A stretch of DNA of 64,000 bases. Source: Endocalyx cinctus (Eukaryota > Ascomycota > Sordariomycetes > Amphisphaeriales > Apiosporaceae). The notes under the pieces are model-generated. The model had not been told where the DNA came from and searched no databases. It saw nothing but the letters and a program-made list of their open reading frames with translations. Of this stretch, positions 23,203 through 33,800 are shown piece after piece (the stretch's first letter is position 1; every line of letters starts with the position of its first letter). The stretch lies in assembly GCA_001600455.1 (NCBI GenBank), contig BCKC01000007.1, forward strand, positions 301,394 to 365,393, read 5' to 3'. The position numbers and the translations under genes were made by a program.

Positions 23203-24981
23203 CTAGAATGCCATCCACCACAGCCCAGCGACCGAAGTCCCGACGAACAAGGCGGTGACGATACCCGCACCGGCGCGGTCTCCCGTGGTGATAGGCTTAA
23301 ACTGCTGAATCTTACTATCCTCGACACCGGCGTTCGGGTCTCCGGCGCTCGTTCCGCCGGTACCGTTCGTGACGGGGCTGGTGGAGTCGAGGGCGAGCAA
23401 GGAGGTGAGGGCGCCCAGGACGTTCATCTGCTGACCGGCGCCGAGGACGCCGTCGAAGGTGCCCGAGGACCAGTGGAAGCCGCACTGGCGGCCGTTGTCG
23501 CCGCCCGTGCACTGGGCCACGGCCGCCTTGGTCGACGTCTTGAGCACGCTCATGATCCGCTCCTGGTACGTCGAGGGGAGAAGCTGCGCCGACGTCGCCA
23601 TCCATCGGTGCACGTACCCCTTGAAACTCAGCATGTCCGTCGTGCAGACGCCTTCCTCGCACGCGGGCTCGTACGCGATCCCGTCCGGGAAGAAGTCTCG
23701 CTCGATGCCTGTGATTAAACCGTTGACGTGCGTGTCCCATACGCTGTCCGCGTTGGTCTATTTTGTTTTAGTTTTAGTAAAATTGGTCGGACTAGGTGTG
23801 GAGATGGGTGACTTGAACGTAGCATGGTTGAAAATATGTATACGAAGCAAAAGGGGGAACCTACGTAATTGTACATATAAGCAGCGCCTAATAGCAAGAC
23901 CGCAGCGTTATAAGAATATTGTGGCTTATTAATAGTAGTACAGTTGTCGGGGGTATGAGCTCCATCGTAGACGTTATATGCATCGTCGATATATTTGTGA
24001 TCTAAGATCCAGTTGAAAGTCCAGGTAGCGCGCTCGGCGTATGTGTCGTTACCAGTATACCGAGCTAACCGCGCTCCCATATTGAAGAAAATACCATTGG
24101 CAATGGCTTTTGTTAAAAGTTAGTATCAACTAAATCTGGTAACGAAAGTCGAATTTATCCACCTGCTGGACCATATCATCATCTCGACGATGTCTAACAT
24201 CAAAATGTCTCCACTAAAGAGAACGGAGAGAAAGAAAGAGAAGTAAGCTTACTGTTCTTATAATCGTATCCAGTATTGAGCTGGATCTGCCATCGAAGAC
24301 CACCACCGCAAAAGTCGTCGTTCCTGTCCGGGGCAGCCTGCTCGTTCCACACGGCCTGGCCTAGGGCAAGCCACTGCGGCTGATCGGACGGGGGATCCGG
24401 ATACTTGCTCTCGGCGGCGATGAGAGCCGACATGCCCCAAAAGCCCTGGTCGTCGTTTCCGAGCGACGCGGTCCAGTTTCTGTCCTGGAAATCGCGGTTG
24501 GGCCCGACCTGCCACAGCAAGGCCTGCGTCACTATGTCGTTGTATTGATCATCGCCGGTCCAGTGCCAGTAATCTATCATGGCACCCCATAAAGCACCAC
24601 CTTGCCACCTACATCAATGATCGACCTAGTCGTTAGCAGTAGACAAGAGAGACCGAGGCGGCGGGGAGCGACAAACCAGTAGTAGTCGCCATCGGGCGGC
24701 GGACCAGGTAGAATACCGGGGACATGTCCCGGCAAGTTTCCTGTGTAATAGACCCTTAGCAAGTCCGAGGCCACCTGGCCGGCGGCGGTACGAATGGAGT
24801 CTGATGTGTTAGGAGATCTTGCATTAGTAACCGGAGACTACGAAATAATAAATGGTAGGGAGAGCACGGAGACAGCCGTGCTGGACGGAGCCGTACCTGG
24901 GGACTCCAAGTCCACTTCAAGTGCAGCCCACGCGGAACCTGGGAGCAAGGCAAGCAGCGAAAAGAGTGTGGGGTGCAACAT
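23203..24981 (-). CDS. GH76 mannan endo-1,6-alpha-mannosidase (DFG5/DCW1-type), GPI-anchored
   Basis: Exons are 24981-24897, 24800-24677, 24608-24253, 24106-23865 and 23757-23203, giving 453 aa with every phase matching. The signal peptide is [20 protein letters not shown]. Family motifs are [20 protein letters not shown], the catalytic double aspartate in [81 protein letters not shown] and [12 protein letters not shown]. The C-terminal [20 protein letters not shown] is a GPI-anchor signal. Fungal DFG5/DCW1 proteins act at the cell surface to attach GPI mannoproteins to wall glucan. Confidence 0.94.
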
Positions 24982-26271
24982 GTCCGCAAGGGGTAGTAGG
25001 ATTACGATGATATGTGGCTTATTAAGGAGAAAGTGAGGATGGTAAAAGAATGTGAAAACAGATTAGATAGATACACTATATCAAAATGCGGAATTTTCCC
25101 TAAATAAAATCTAAAAATCCAGAAAATGACATTTCAATAATACACGCAGAACTCGAATAAAGCACGAAAATGAGAAAATCGACTTGGCATTAATGATCGA
25201 GTTCAAATATTCGCTTGTTTTCGTCGTGAAAATGCTTTACAAATGATGGGGGAAAAAACAAAAACAAGATGAAGAAATGAATGAGTGAATGAACGAATAA
25301 TCCTGTTGCTGATCTGGTGCCTGACGGATTTTCCGGTTACTTGTTTCTTGTTGCATAATATATGTCAGATTTTCTTGGCTTTCGTCTCCTTGGAAATGCA
25401 TCGTCCGTATGGGTCAAAGTGCCCAGACAATCAGCGTGGCGAAGCTGAAGGATCGCGCTCATTGTTTCAACGCCTGCAAATTAGATGCTAGCTTGGGGAC
25501 ATTTCTATCATAGCTGAAAATTACCGTTTACATGCAACGAATTGCGATATTTGACAGAACTCTGTTTTAAAATATGAAGTGCCGTTAATAGATTTTCAAA
25601 CGAACTCTTGACTAGGTTAAATCGTACGTGAAAAAATATAGGTATACAGAGAATACAAAATTCCAAGGAGAGCGGGTTTACGGCTTCTGGTTTGAGCATC
25701 AATCATTGAAGATCTTCCATACCACCTATCATCTGTCGCACTCATCAATCAACAATCGTTATTTGTGTTTTAGACTCGGTAAGCGACAGCTCGTATTGCG
25801 GTTTTACATAAACCGTAGTAATTCCGTATTATCGAATGTCGAGGTATGGCACATACGGATATCCGGGTCTTTTTTTAACATGAAATTCATCTTCCCTTGT
25901 ATGTAAAAAGAATTTAATTTTACTTGGAGGGATCATCTTCATTCACCTCAATAGAGAAGGTCAAAGGAATAAATTAAAGAGATCACGTAGCACTTCTCGG
26001 AGATGTCGGGTAATGAAGGTGTAGAGAGTTTGGTCCGTACAGCCTTAAAATACCCCAGCTGCCCAGAAAATCACACGTCTTATTAAACTACCCGGCACTA
26101 ACTTCTTTCTGTCAAGCAATTGTCAAATACCAACGCCAATGAAATTTGCTTATAGCTTACATGGGTAAAGACGAGGCCGATCAATTTTTAAGGATGGGCT
26201 AACAATCTAACAAGTATAAATATATCTGTTTAATAAGGGGATACCCCATCAAAACCAGACAATCAATCACT
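24982..26271. other. Intergenic region
   Basis: A 1.3 kb AT-rich spacer upstream of the GH76 gene and downstream of the phosphatase gene. A 92-aa plus-strand ORF at 25628-25906 shows no recognisable motif and is not called. Confidence 0.55.
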
Positions 26272-27174
26272 TCATTCGACCTTTGGTATCTCGTCGGGTA
26301 AATCAGAACCAAGAATAACCGTTTCCTTCCAACTCAAGCCTAAGCCTCCCCCTTTCTCTAGGGTTGAGGCATGCTGCTCTAGCCTGTACGTGTCGCCTGG
26401 TCCAGTCAAATCGGCGAAGTCGAATATGCGGTAATCGGCGTTGAAGAACCAGTAACCCGCCACGCCGAGGCGCAAGAAACCCGAGTGCGACACCACGATA
26501 ATAACCTTCTCGGGGCGCTCGTAGAGTTCCTTAAGCGCCGACTGGCCTCTGGCTAGGACTCCCGTCTTGGTGTAACGGTACTTGCTTCCGGCCGGCGATT
26601 CCTTGTCTGGCCATACGGGATCCAGACTGGAGTAGTCGACGTTTGGGAACTCGGCGGCAAGAGGGCCCACTGGAGTCCCTACGTCACATGGTTTGGCCGA
26701 GTTCTCTGACAAGAATATCTAGTTTAGCTATGTGTTATATGTGTATGGAGTACTTCGAGTATCAATAAGTTTAAAGGAGAATGACACGTATATGGGTGGT
26801 CACTTTATTGAATTATGAAAAGAAAAAGGGAAAAAAAAGAAGATCTGTCCTACCTTGCCAACTAGCATTTGCTTCTAGCTTGATACCCTTCTCTAAAACC
26901 CAGTCAACCGAAGCTAATGCGGTCTGTATGGTTCTTCGCATGGGCGAAGTTATGACTGCTTCAGCCTGCTGAGCTAGGGGCTCGTTCGAGAGCCCCTTTC
27001 GTAACCCAACACATTGTTCCCGACCTTTAGCCGTAAGACTCGGGTCATGGATATCATAATTCTCTGGGTTTATGTTATAGTGAGTTTTTTTTTATCTTAT
27101 TAGGCATTCTAGAACTCACTGGTTGTATTGTGTTCCGCTTCGGCATGGCGTACAAGGATGAGTGTAGGAGGCAT
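26272..27174 (-). CDS. Histidine phosphatase (phosphoglycerate-mutase-like) protein
   Basis: Exons are 27174-27120, 27063-26854 and 26705-26272, giving 232 aa in phase. The N-terminus MPPTLILVRHAEAEHN contains the RHG-type motif with the phospho-accepting His10. It continues with DIHDPSLTAKGREQCVGLR, ITSPMRRTIQTALASVDW, CDVGTPVGPLAAEFPNVD and the second catalytic-His motif IIVVSHSGFLRLGVAGYW. Length and order fit the fungal branch of the histidine phosphatase superfamily, small cytosolic phosphatases of diverse or unknown substrates. Glycolytic mutase activity is not implied. It lies 537 bp from the divergent CTNNBL1-like gene. Confidence 0.92.
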
Positions 27175-27711
27175 GGCTAAGGGTGAAAAGACTGATGACT
27201 CGGAAGAAAGTCTAAGAATGCGGGCAAACGTTGGCAGAAAAAGGGACAAAAAGACACGATATTTTAAGAAATATATATAATCAAAGTAATCTAGGGTCAA
27301 AAAGAAAAGTAAATCAATGGAGAAAGGATGTAATAGGAAAATAATATATAAATCATATAGGAGTTGACCCAAGCACTAAATAAGTGAATCTTCAAGTTGG
27401 TGCAACTCTTCCATATAGTTATTATCGACACTGTACGACTCGGTAGAATTACATGGCAAATATACAGTGTTAATAGTAATAATGTTTACGGCATTCACAT
27501 AGTAATGTGCACGCCGCTAGAGCCGCCAAATCGGGGATTTTACACTAAACCATTACTTAGCTTCAAGGCTCTGGGCCGAGCTTCACAAGACAAGGAGGAA
27601 AAAAAAAAAAACACAAAGCTCCAACACAGAGAAGCTCCTTCAACAAGCTTCTAATTATTCTATTTTGTGTCAATTCCTAATTATAGAAAATCTATTTATC
27701 TTATCAACACA
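27175..27711. promoter_or_regulatory. Divergent promoter region (phosphatase / CTNNBL1-like)
   Basis: A 537-bp spacer between two divergent start codons. It contains A-runs and no long ORF. Promoter function is inferred from position only. Confidence 0.45.
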
Positions 27712-29732
27712 ATGACTAGCATAGATGATTTATTCAAAGTAAGTTATTATCTCTTGCCTACGATCAATTATCACGTAACTAATTCGATTCTTGAAAAAGG
27801 CTTCCGGTGTTGGTAGTAGCAACAAGCGCAAACTGAATCCTCTTCGCGACCCTAGTAAGTTCCTTTTCCTCTTATTTTCGATTCGCCCATCATATCACTA
27901 CAGGAAAATAATACTCATAGATTGCAACTCTAGACGAAATATATAAATCCGCACGCCTATCCCCCAACGGACACAGTAATCGCCACGCGCGCGTCGAAGA
28001 CGAAGAAGACGACGTCGAAGCCGGGCCCGCCCCTCCACCCGACAACGACGGCGAAGATGGTGCCGAAGGCGACTACGGACCCGACCTCCCACCGGACGAC
28101 GGCGACGACGAGGAAGGTGGGCGGTTCTTCGGCGGAGGCATGACGGCGCAGGAGACCGAAGTGCTAGACTACGTAGACGACCGCGACCAGGAACCGAACC
28201 ACAACGTGCCGGACAAGTTCGACCTCCCCTGGCTGCGCAAGACGGCGCTCAACTTCGAGAAGCGCATATCGCGCAACGCCGAGCAGCGGGCGCGGTTCGA
28301 ATCCGACCCGACCAAATTTATCGCCTCCGAGGCCGAGCTCGACGCCGATATCAAGGCCCTCTCCATCCTCGCCGAGCACCCGGACCTGTACCCGGAGTTC
28401 GCCCGGCTCGGGTGCGCCGCTAGCCTGGTATCGCTCCTCGCTCACGAGAATACTGACGTGGCCGTCGACACCGTCGAGATCGTAAACGAGCTGACGGACG
28501 AGGACGTGGCCGCGACGGAGGAACAATGGGGTTCGTTGGTCGACGCCCTGCTCGAGGCTGACTTGCTCGGCCTTCTAGTCTCCAATTTTGACCGGCTAGA
28601 CGAAAAGGAAGACGTCGATCGCAGCGGTGTATATTTTGGCCTCAGCGTGTTAGAGAACCTGTGCTCGCGGCAGACGACGTCCGAGATCGTAGGCGGGCAA
28701 GAAAAACTTTTAAAATGGTTGTTGAAGCGGATACAGGCGAAAGAAGAGTCGGCGGCTGCAGGAACTACTGTGAGCCAGAACAAGCAATATGCGGCCGAGG
28801 TTCTCGCGATTTTAGTGCAGACGTCGTCGAAAAACCGGCGGAAGCTCGCGAGCCTCGACGCCGTCGACGTCATGCTGCAGCTAGTCGCTTCGTACCGCAA
28901 GCGGGACCCGGAGCGCGGCGGAGACGAGGAAGAGTACATGGAGAATCTCTTCGAGGCCCTGACCTGTCTGGCGGACGAACCCGACGGCAAGGAAAAATTT
29001 GTCGAGGCCGAGGGTGTCGAATTATGTCTGATTATGCTGAAGGAGGGCAAAATGAGCAAACCAGCTTCCCTCCGGCTACTAGACCACGCCGCGGGGGGAA
29101 GCGGACCCGCGAGCGGCGCTGTCTGTAAACAGATAGTAGAAGCGGGCGGCTTGAAGAATTTATTTACGTTATTCATAAACAACAAGAAGAAGCATCATCA
29201 TCATCATCAAAAAGACGACAAGAAGAAGCAGAGAGATCGGGAGACGGCCGAGCACCTGATAGGCTTATTCGCGTCCATGCTCCGGCTCCTGCCGGCCGAT
29301 TCGCCAGAACGGATCCGCACGCTGGCTAAATTCGTCGAGAAGGATTACGAGAAGACGCGGAGGCTAGTAGAGCTGCGGAGAGAGCACGTCGCGCGCCTAG
29401 CGCAGGTCGACGAGGCCATACGTGCGGAGCGGGCGGCGATCGAGAGCGAGGAAGAGAGGGAGGAGATGGCCGACGAGTGGTTCTCTCGAAGGTTAGATGC
29501 GGGACTCTTCTCTCTCCAGACGCTGGACGTGGTGCTCGCGTGGCTCGTGGCTGAGGACGACGGGGCTAAGAAGACAATCAAGAAATTGCTCGCCGACAGA
29601 GACGAGACCCTCGATAGCAGCGTCAAGAAGACGCTACAGGAACAACTAGACGGAATAGAAATTGAAGATGGGGATGAGCAGGGTAAAGATACGAAAGAGA
29701 TGCTGTCTACGCTAATAGAATTTCTACAGTAG
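27712..29732 (+). CDS. CTNNBL1-like (beta-catenin-like protein 1) ARM-repeat protein
   Basis: Exons are 27712-27738 (9 codons, MTSIDDLFK), 27800-27854 and 27934-29732, giving 626 aa in phase. Exon 3 opens with NEIYKSARLSPNGHSNRHAR and a long Asp/Glu-rich segment, then FGGGMTAQETEVLDYVDD. The folded part holds KFDLPWLRKTALNFEKRISR, LSILAEHPDLYPEFARLGCA, VSLLAHENTDVAVDTVEIVN, ELTDEDV, YFGLSVLENLCSRQTTSEIV and ALTCLADEPDGKEKFVEAEG. CTNNBL1 is a nuclear ARM-like protein bound to the PRP19/CDC5L spliceosomal complex, absent from budding yeast but kept in most filamentous fungi. A Lys/His-rich stretch with five consecutive His codons lies at 29181-29235. The C-terminus is coiled-coil-like (RLVELRREHVARLAQVDEAI). 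Confidence 0.93.
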
Positions 29733-30283
29733 AAGAGCAAATTGTATTATATGGGATGGCGCATGACTGGAAGAAAACAATTCCATATTAGTTAAGAGCT
29801 GTCGTTTTATAATTTTTTTAGCTAACGATAATATAACTATGTCAACGTAAGATAAGAACTTCCTCATGGTTTAAAGCCCTCACCACCAACGCAGGCTACC
29901 AGATTTCGTCATCCACTGCTCGTCCATAGAATGCATGCATTTGTCTACCCTCTGGCAAGTATGAAAAAGACGTGGGAAAAAACTGCAACGGGGCCTGTCC
30001 TCGAAGAGTGACGAAACTATCTCCATTCGGGAAAAAGCAAAACTATACACTCCACTCGTCCTCTTGAGCGTGAGAGGCATATAGCTCGATAAGACACAAA
30101 ATCCATCTCTCCTTCTTAAAAGAGCAATAAACTGCGTCATGTTAACGCATCATTCCATTCTTCATTGTCCCTTCTCATACCGAAACCAGTAGCAACATCT
30201 ATGTACACAATTTGCGAGGACAATGTTGGTTTGAGTTGTATGATGGTCGAGTTCGGCATAAGCCGTAAATACTGGAACGCACT
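29733..30283. other. Convergent intergenic spacer
   Basis: Spacer between converging CTNNBL1-like and V-ATPase G genes. An 86-aa minus-strand ORF at 29880-30140 has no recognisable motif. Confidence 0.55.
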
Positions 30284-31097
30284 TTACGCCTTGGAGGGCG
30301 GGACGGGCTTAACCTCGTAGACGGCCTTGAGTAAGTCCTCGACGACTTTGCTCTGACTCTTCTTGCCGGCGGCACGGATTTCCTCGATCTTCGCATCGGC
30401 TTCCTTGTTGGCTTCGTCTTCGGCCTGCTTGTTACCTGCCGAGTGCTGTTTTGTTGTCTATGTTAGGCAATGTTCTTCTTTGTGTTCATATCGTCGAGGA
30501 GGAAGAGAGCAAGATAAATAGAAATGCGATGAGGTAGTTGAGAGATATGGGATTGATAAAGCTTCTTACCTCCGACTCAAATTTCTTGAACTCCTCTTCC
30601 TTAGACTTTCGATAGTCGTCTATTTCCTTCTTGGCTTCATCTCGCGCCTCGCGCACTCGCTTGGTACGGACTATATGCGTGCGAAGTTTGTTTAGTTCGG
30701 GCTTGTCATCTGGGTGTAACTTTGTGGTGCGAAAGGGGCTCTGTGGTTTTTATAAAACGTACATTCTCGAGCTATAAAAACGGATATACTGTTAGTAAAA
30801 CTTTCGTACAGCATGCAGATTGGATAATAAACGGGAGACGGTATAGCTCTCTGTTACCTTTCTGAACAATCTTGGAAGCCTCCCTCTCAGCCTATAGTTT
30901 TCCATTTAGCTTTCATATTCCTCATAATGAATCATAACGATATAGCTCGAGATGTGGGTATATCTTAGGTCGTATCGTACATCAAGAAGGGTCTGGATGC
31001 CTGCCGAGTTCTGAGCCGCCTATTTTCGCACGTAATACATTAGCCAATGTCAACTCCAACCATACGCGACACTTTGAGAGATTCTCGCGCATACCAT
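30284..31097 (-). CDS. VMA10: V-type proton ATPase subunit G
   Basis: Six coding exons: 31097-31095 (ATG only), 31019-30981, 30891-30858, 30771-30763 (9 nt), 30670-30570 and 30445-30284. Together they make 348 nt, 115 aa, all in phase with GT-AG ends. The protein reads MAAQNSAGIQTLLDAEREAS, KIVQKAREFRTKRVREARDE, AKKEIDDYRKSKEEEFKKFE, SEHSAGNKQAEDEANKEADA and so on to VEDLLKAVYEVKPVPPSKA. Length, the SAGIQTLLDAEREA start and the charged helix match subunit G of the V1 peripheral stalk, which pairs with subunit E in the vacuolar proton pump. The usual Tyr of AREYRTKR is Phe here, at the junction after the 9-nt exon. The gene is divergent from PET117. Confidence 0.93.
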
Positions 31098-31774
31098 CCT
31101 AGATTATGTATGAATATTTCGTGTTTCGTCTAAAGGTGAGTGAAGATGATAAGAAATAAGACTTCGAAGCTTCAGAGAATATGATCAGAGGGATATGTTT
31201 ACGTATGATGAAAGTTGATAAGTTGAGGTTTAGTAGGAAGCTATCTCTCTGTTTCTCCTTGTGATCAAAGTTGCGAGGTCATAGGTGGATCCACCCCACT
31301 ATACCTAAGTAAACTGTTCACTGTAACCTGGCGTGTTTAGGGGCGGTTACTACTTTTCAGTAGGCCAGTACCTACCTAGCAGCCGTTGTAACCTTCTTAC
31401 CTACACCTGCTGAAACAGGTCAATGCCCAGCTGTCGGAGGGAAAAACAACAATACCGTCCCTGAGCAACTCAGACCCATGCAGGCCATGCCCATGGATGC
31501 TGCCTGACTGCGTCATTGGCCGAAGCTCCAAAATTTTATTATTTGGAGAATTATCGTCGTATGAAGCTGTGAAGCTATCATCGTTCCACCTCCAATCCTC
31601 AGACAATACCGAGATTCCGATCTATACCCATTCGGCAGGGGATGATATTGACGACCGACGAATGATGAATTTTGGCGGACATAGTACGAAATATTACAAT
31701 TAATTCCAAGCGCGACCTACCCACCATTGCTCTACGCAGCGATCCGATCAAGCGAAGAGCAGAGAGAATAAACC
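31098..31774. promoter_or_regulatory. Divergent promoter region (VMA10 / PET117)
   Basis: A 677-bp spacer between start codons of two small bioenergetic genes. A 69-aa minus ORF at 31397-31606 looks random. Promoter role is inferred from position only. Confidence 0.45.
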
Positions 31775-32171
31775 ATGTCGCGAGCTTCAAAGCTAACTCT
31801 CGCTGGCACGTCCCTCTTCGCCGTGGGCACTATTATCTTCGTGCATTTCCAGCAGAAGCTTGAGAAAGAGGTACATACAAATAAAAAATATTTGGGAAAC
31901 CAGCACCGAAATGATAGCATCGGGTGTGTATATAGTTAAAGAGAAAGAATCTACATGCTGATGTTTTCCTGCTCTCGTTTTTCTCTTCATATAGGCAATG
32001 CACCAGGGTGTAATTCGCGATATGGAACAGCAGCGCATCAAGAAAGAACGACAGCTTGACTTCGACATGCAGAAGGCCCTAGAGGAAGAGTACAAGAAGG
32101 GTCAAACCGTCCGAGATTCCACTCTACCGAATAACATACCTGCAAAGGATCCTCCACTTCCAAATCGGTAG
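31775..32171 (+). CDS. PET117: PET117-like cytochrome c oxidase assembly protein
   Basis: Exons are 31775-31870 and 31995-32171, giving 90 aa in phase 0. It reads MSRASKLTLAGTSLFAVGTI, IFVHFQQKLEKEAMHQGVIR, DMEQQRIKKERQLDFDMQKA and LEEEYKKGQTV. This is the typical PET117 layout: one N-terminal membrane segment that also serves as mitochondrial signal, then a charged helix with HQGVIRDMEQQ. In yeast and humans the protein is in the inner mitochondrial membrane and works with COX15 in cytochrome oxidase assembly and heme a synthesis. Confidence 0.93.
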
Positions 32172-32435
32172 CAAAGGCTATGGTGAATATGAACGTGGAT
32201 ATTATAAATCGCTACTCGGTATTAGCGAGGCAAAGACTGAAAAGTCAGTCGTTGCGGCCATCCGTGTGTGAGGCACCTTTATACCCTCAAGAAGACGTGA
32301 TCCTCAAAAAGGCGTATTACTATTGTAAAAAGAACTTGTAATATATATTCTTATATTGTTAATATTACTTAAAAGATCGGATAGACAGACATATCACCCA
32401 AGAAGATAAATAACGAACAAGAGAAAACTTCACAC

Positions 32436-33306
32436 TTAAATAGATACAGGCTGGGGCATATCCGGTGTTGCCTTATACGAAATTCGCCCTGCGGGTAAAA
32501 AGAAGAGAGCGACGGCAGCGCCCTTGCGTACGCGGGGGTAGTGATGTGTTCCGGGGCCAGGTGATGTCCACTATCAGAAAATCACGAAGTTAGTAGAAGC
32601 TAAGGAGAAAGAAAGCATAGAAGAATATCTCGAAAGGGGTCCCAAAAAAAAAAGTGTCCAATTGAGATAAAGATATTTTTCCATCGTGAAATAACGCTGA
32701 AGAGTTGTTGATGTGCACTGCCAAACAACTTACCCCAGCGCCACGCCAGCCACTCATACCCTCCATCTCGGCCGCCTCGGTGACAGGGACGACGCAATTG
32801 ATCTCGCCGTAAGGGTGGGCGTGATACTGCCCTGCAAAGACCTCGTCGCTATCCATGTAGACGGTCGTGATGCTGAAGAACCTGGTCTCCAGAGACGGCA
32901 CCGCGATCTTGCCGCGCCGATACATGCGTCCGTTGAGCTCCGTTTCGCCCACCCACCCTTCTTCTAGCCCTTGCTGGATGTACCGACGGAAATCTTCGTA
33001 GTACGGAGTTCCCGGTCCGTATTCCTTATTAAGTCGTTCTTCGAGGTCTTTCCCAGGTGTGCTAGAGTAGGAGTTAAGTCATTTTTACTTATTACTTTTG
33101 TTTTTTTTTTTTTTTTTTTTTGGTTTAACAGACTTTCGGTTCTTTTTAAGGGGATAGAAAGTATAAATAGAAATAATAATATAAACTTACAGGTCCTCTA
33201 CCTCGGTGAAGAACTCGGAACACCGAGATACCAGTTTCTGCGCCGTTGGATACTTGCTCAAGTCTAAGAGCGACGTCTGTCCCGGTTGTGACGGAGTGTT
33301 ATCCAT
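32436..33306 (-). CDS. DUF4863 protein, 4-hydroxylaminobenzoate-lyase-like
   Basis: Exons are 33306-33191, 33061-32734 and 32570-32436, giving 192 aa in phase. It reads KYPTAQKLVSRCSEFFTEVE, LTPGKDLEERLNKEYGPGTP, YYEDFRRYIQQGLEEGWVGE, AVPSLETRFFSITTVYMDSD, VFAGQYHAHPYGEINCVVPV, PGPGTHHYPRVRKGAAVALF and FLPAGRISYKA. The HAHPYGE and THHYPRV blocks look like the metal site of a cupin-type fold. The nearest known relatives are DUF4863 proteins such as bacterial PnbB, which converts 4-hydroxylaminobenzoate to protocatechuate and ammonia. The fungal substrate is unknown. Intron 1 holds an 18-20 nt T run. The gene lies 495 bp downstream of the sugar-type transporter on the same strand. The assignment is from motif memory. 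Confidence 0.75.
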
Positions 33307-33800
33307 AGCTAGTGAAAATAGAATGGCTCTCGATAACGACTTATAGTGACATTAATTATAACTTTTCGAGAATACCGACTTTATTAATTACGATGACGTT
33401 AAATACGTTAACTTTTATATCTAACGATATCTCCACATCCGACCATCCGGACCCCTCATCTCTCCTCCGTCTCTTCGTATTGTTACCCCCGCTGACTCAT
33501 CATTTCGTACACTACCTATAAGTACTAGGTAGCACTTCCTATATGGGATGTTACAACATCATAAGGTATATCCAATCAACATTATACATAACTACTTGCG
33601 TGTCTCGCCATTAGTTCCAAGGTTCCAAGGTTCCAAGGTTCCAAGGTTATTACTGTACTTGCGAGTCACGGTACGCCTGAACCTCAACTATTATCGATTT
33701 GTGCGAAGCTCTGATATTACAGTTTGAAGTATCCTTCATCTGTAATCAAAGGTATTGGTCTATCAGATACTAAATCTAACTCCTTGCACCCGCATTTGAT
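33307..33800. other. Intergenic spacer with a short tandem repeat
   Basis: Spacer between the transporter stop and the DUF4863 start, both on the minus strand. It holds the 8-bp tandem repeat at 33614-33648 and presumably the DUF4863 promoter. Confidence 0.55.
33614..33648. repeat. Tandem 8-bp repeat, four copies
   Basis: GTTCCAAG is repeated four times without interruption from 33614 to 33645, plus a partial GTT. Confidence 0.9.
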
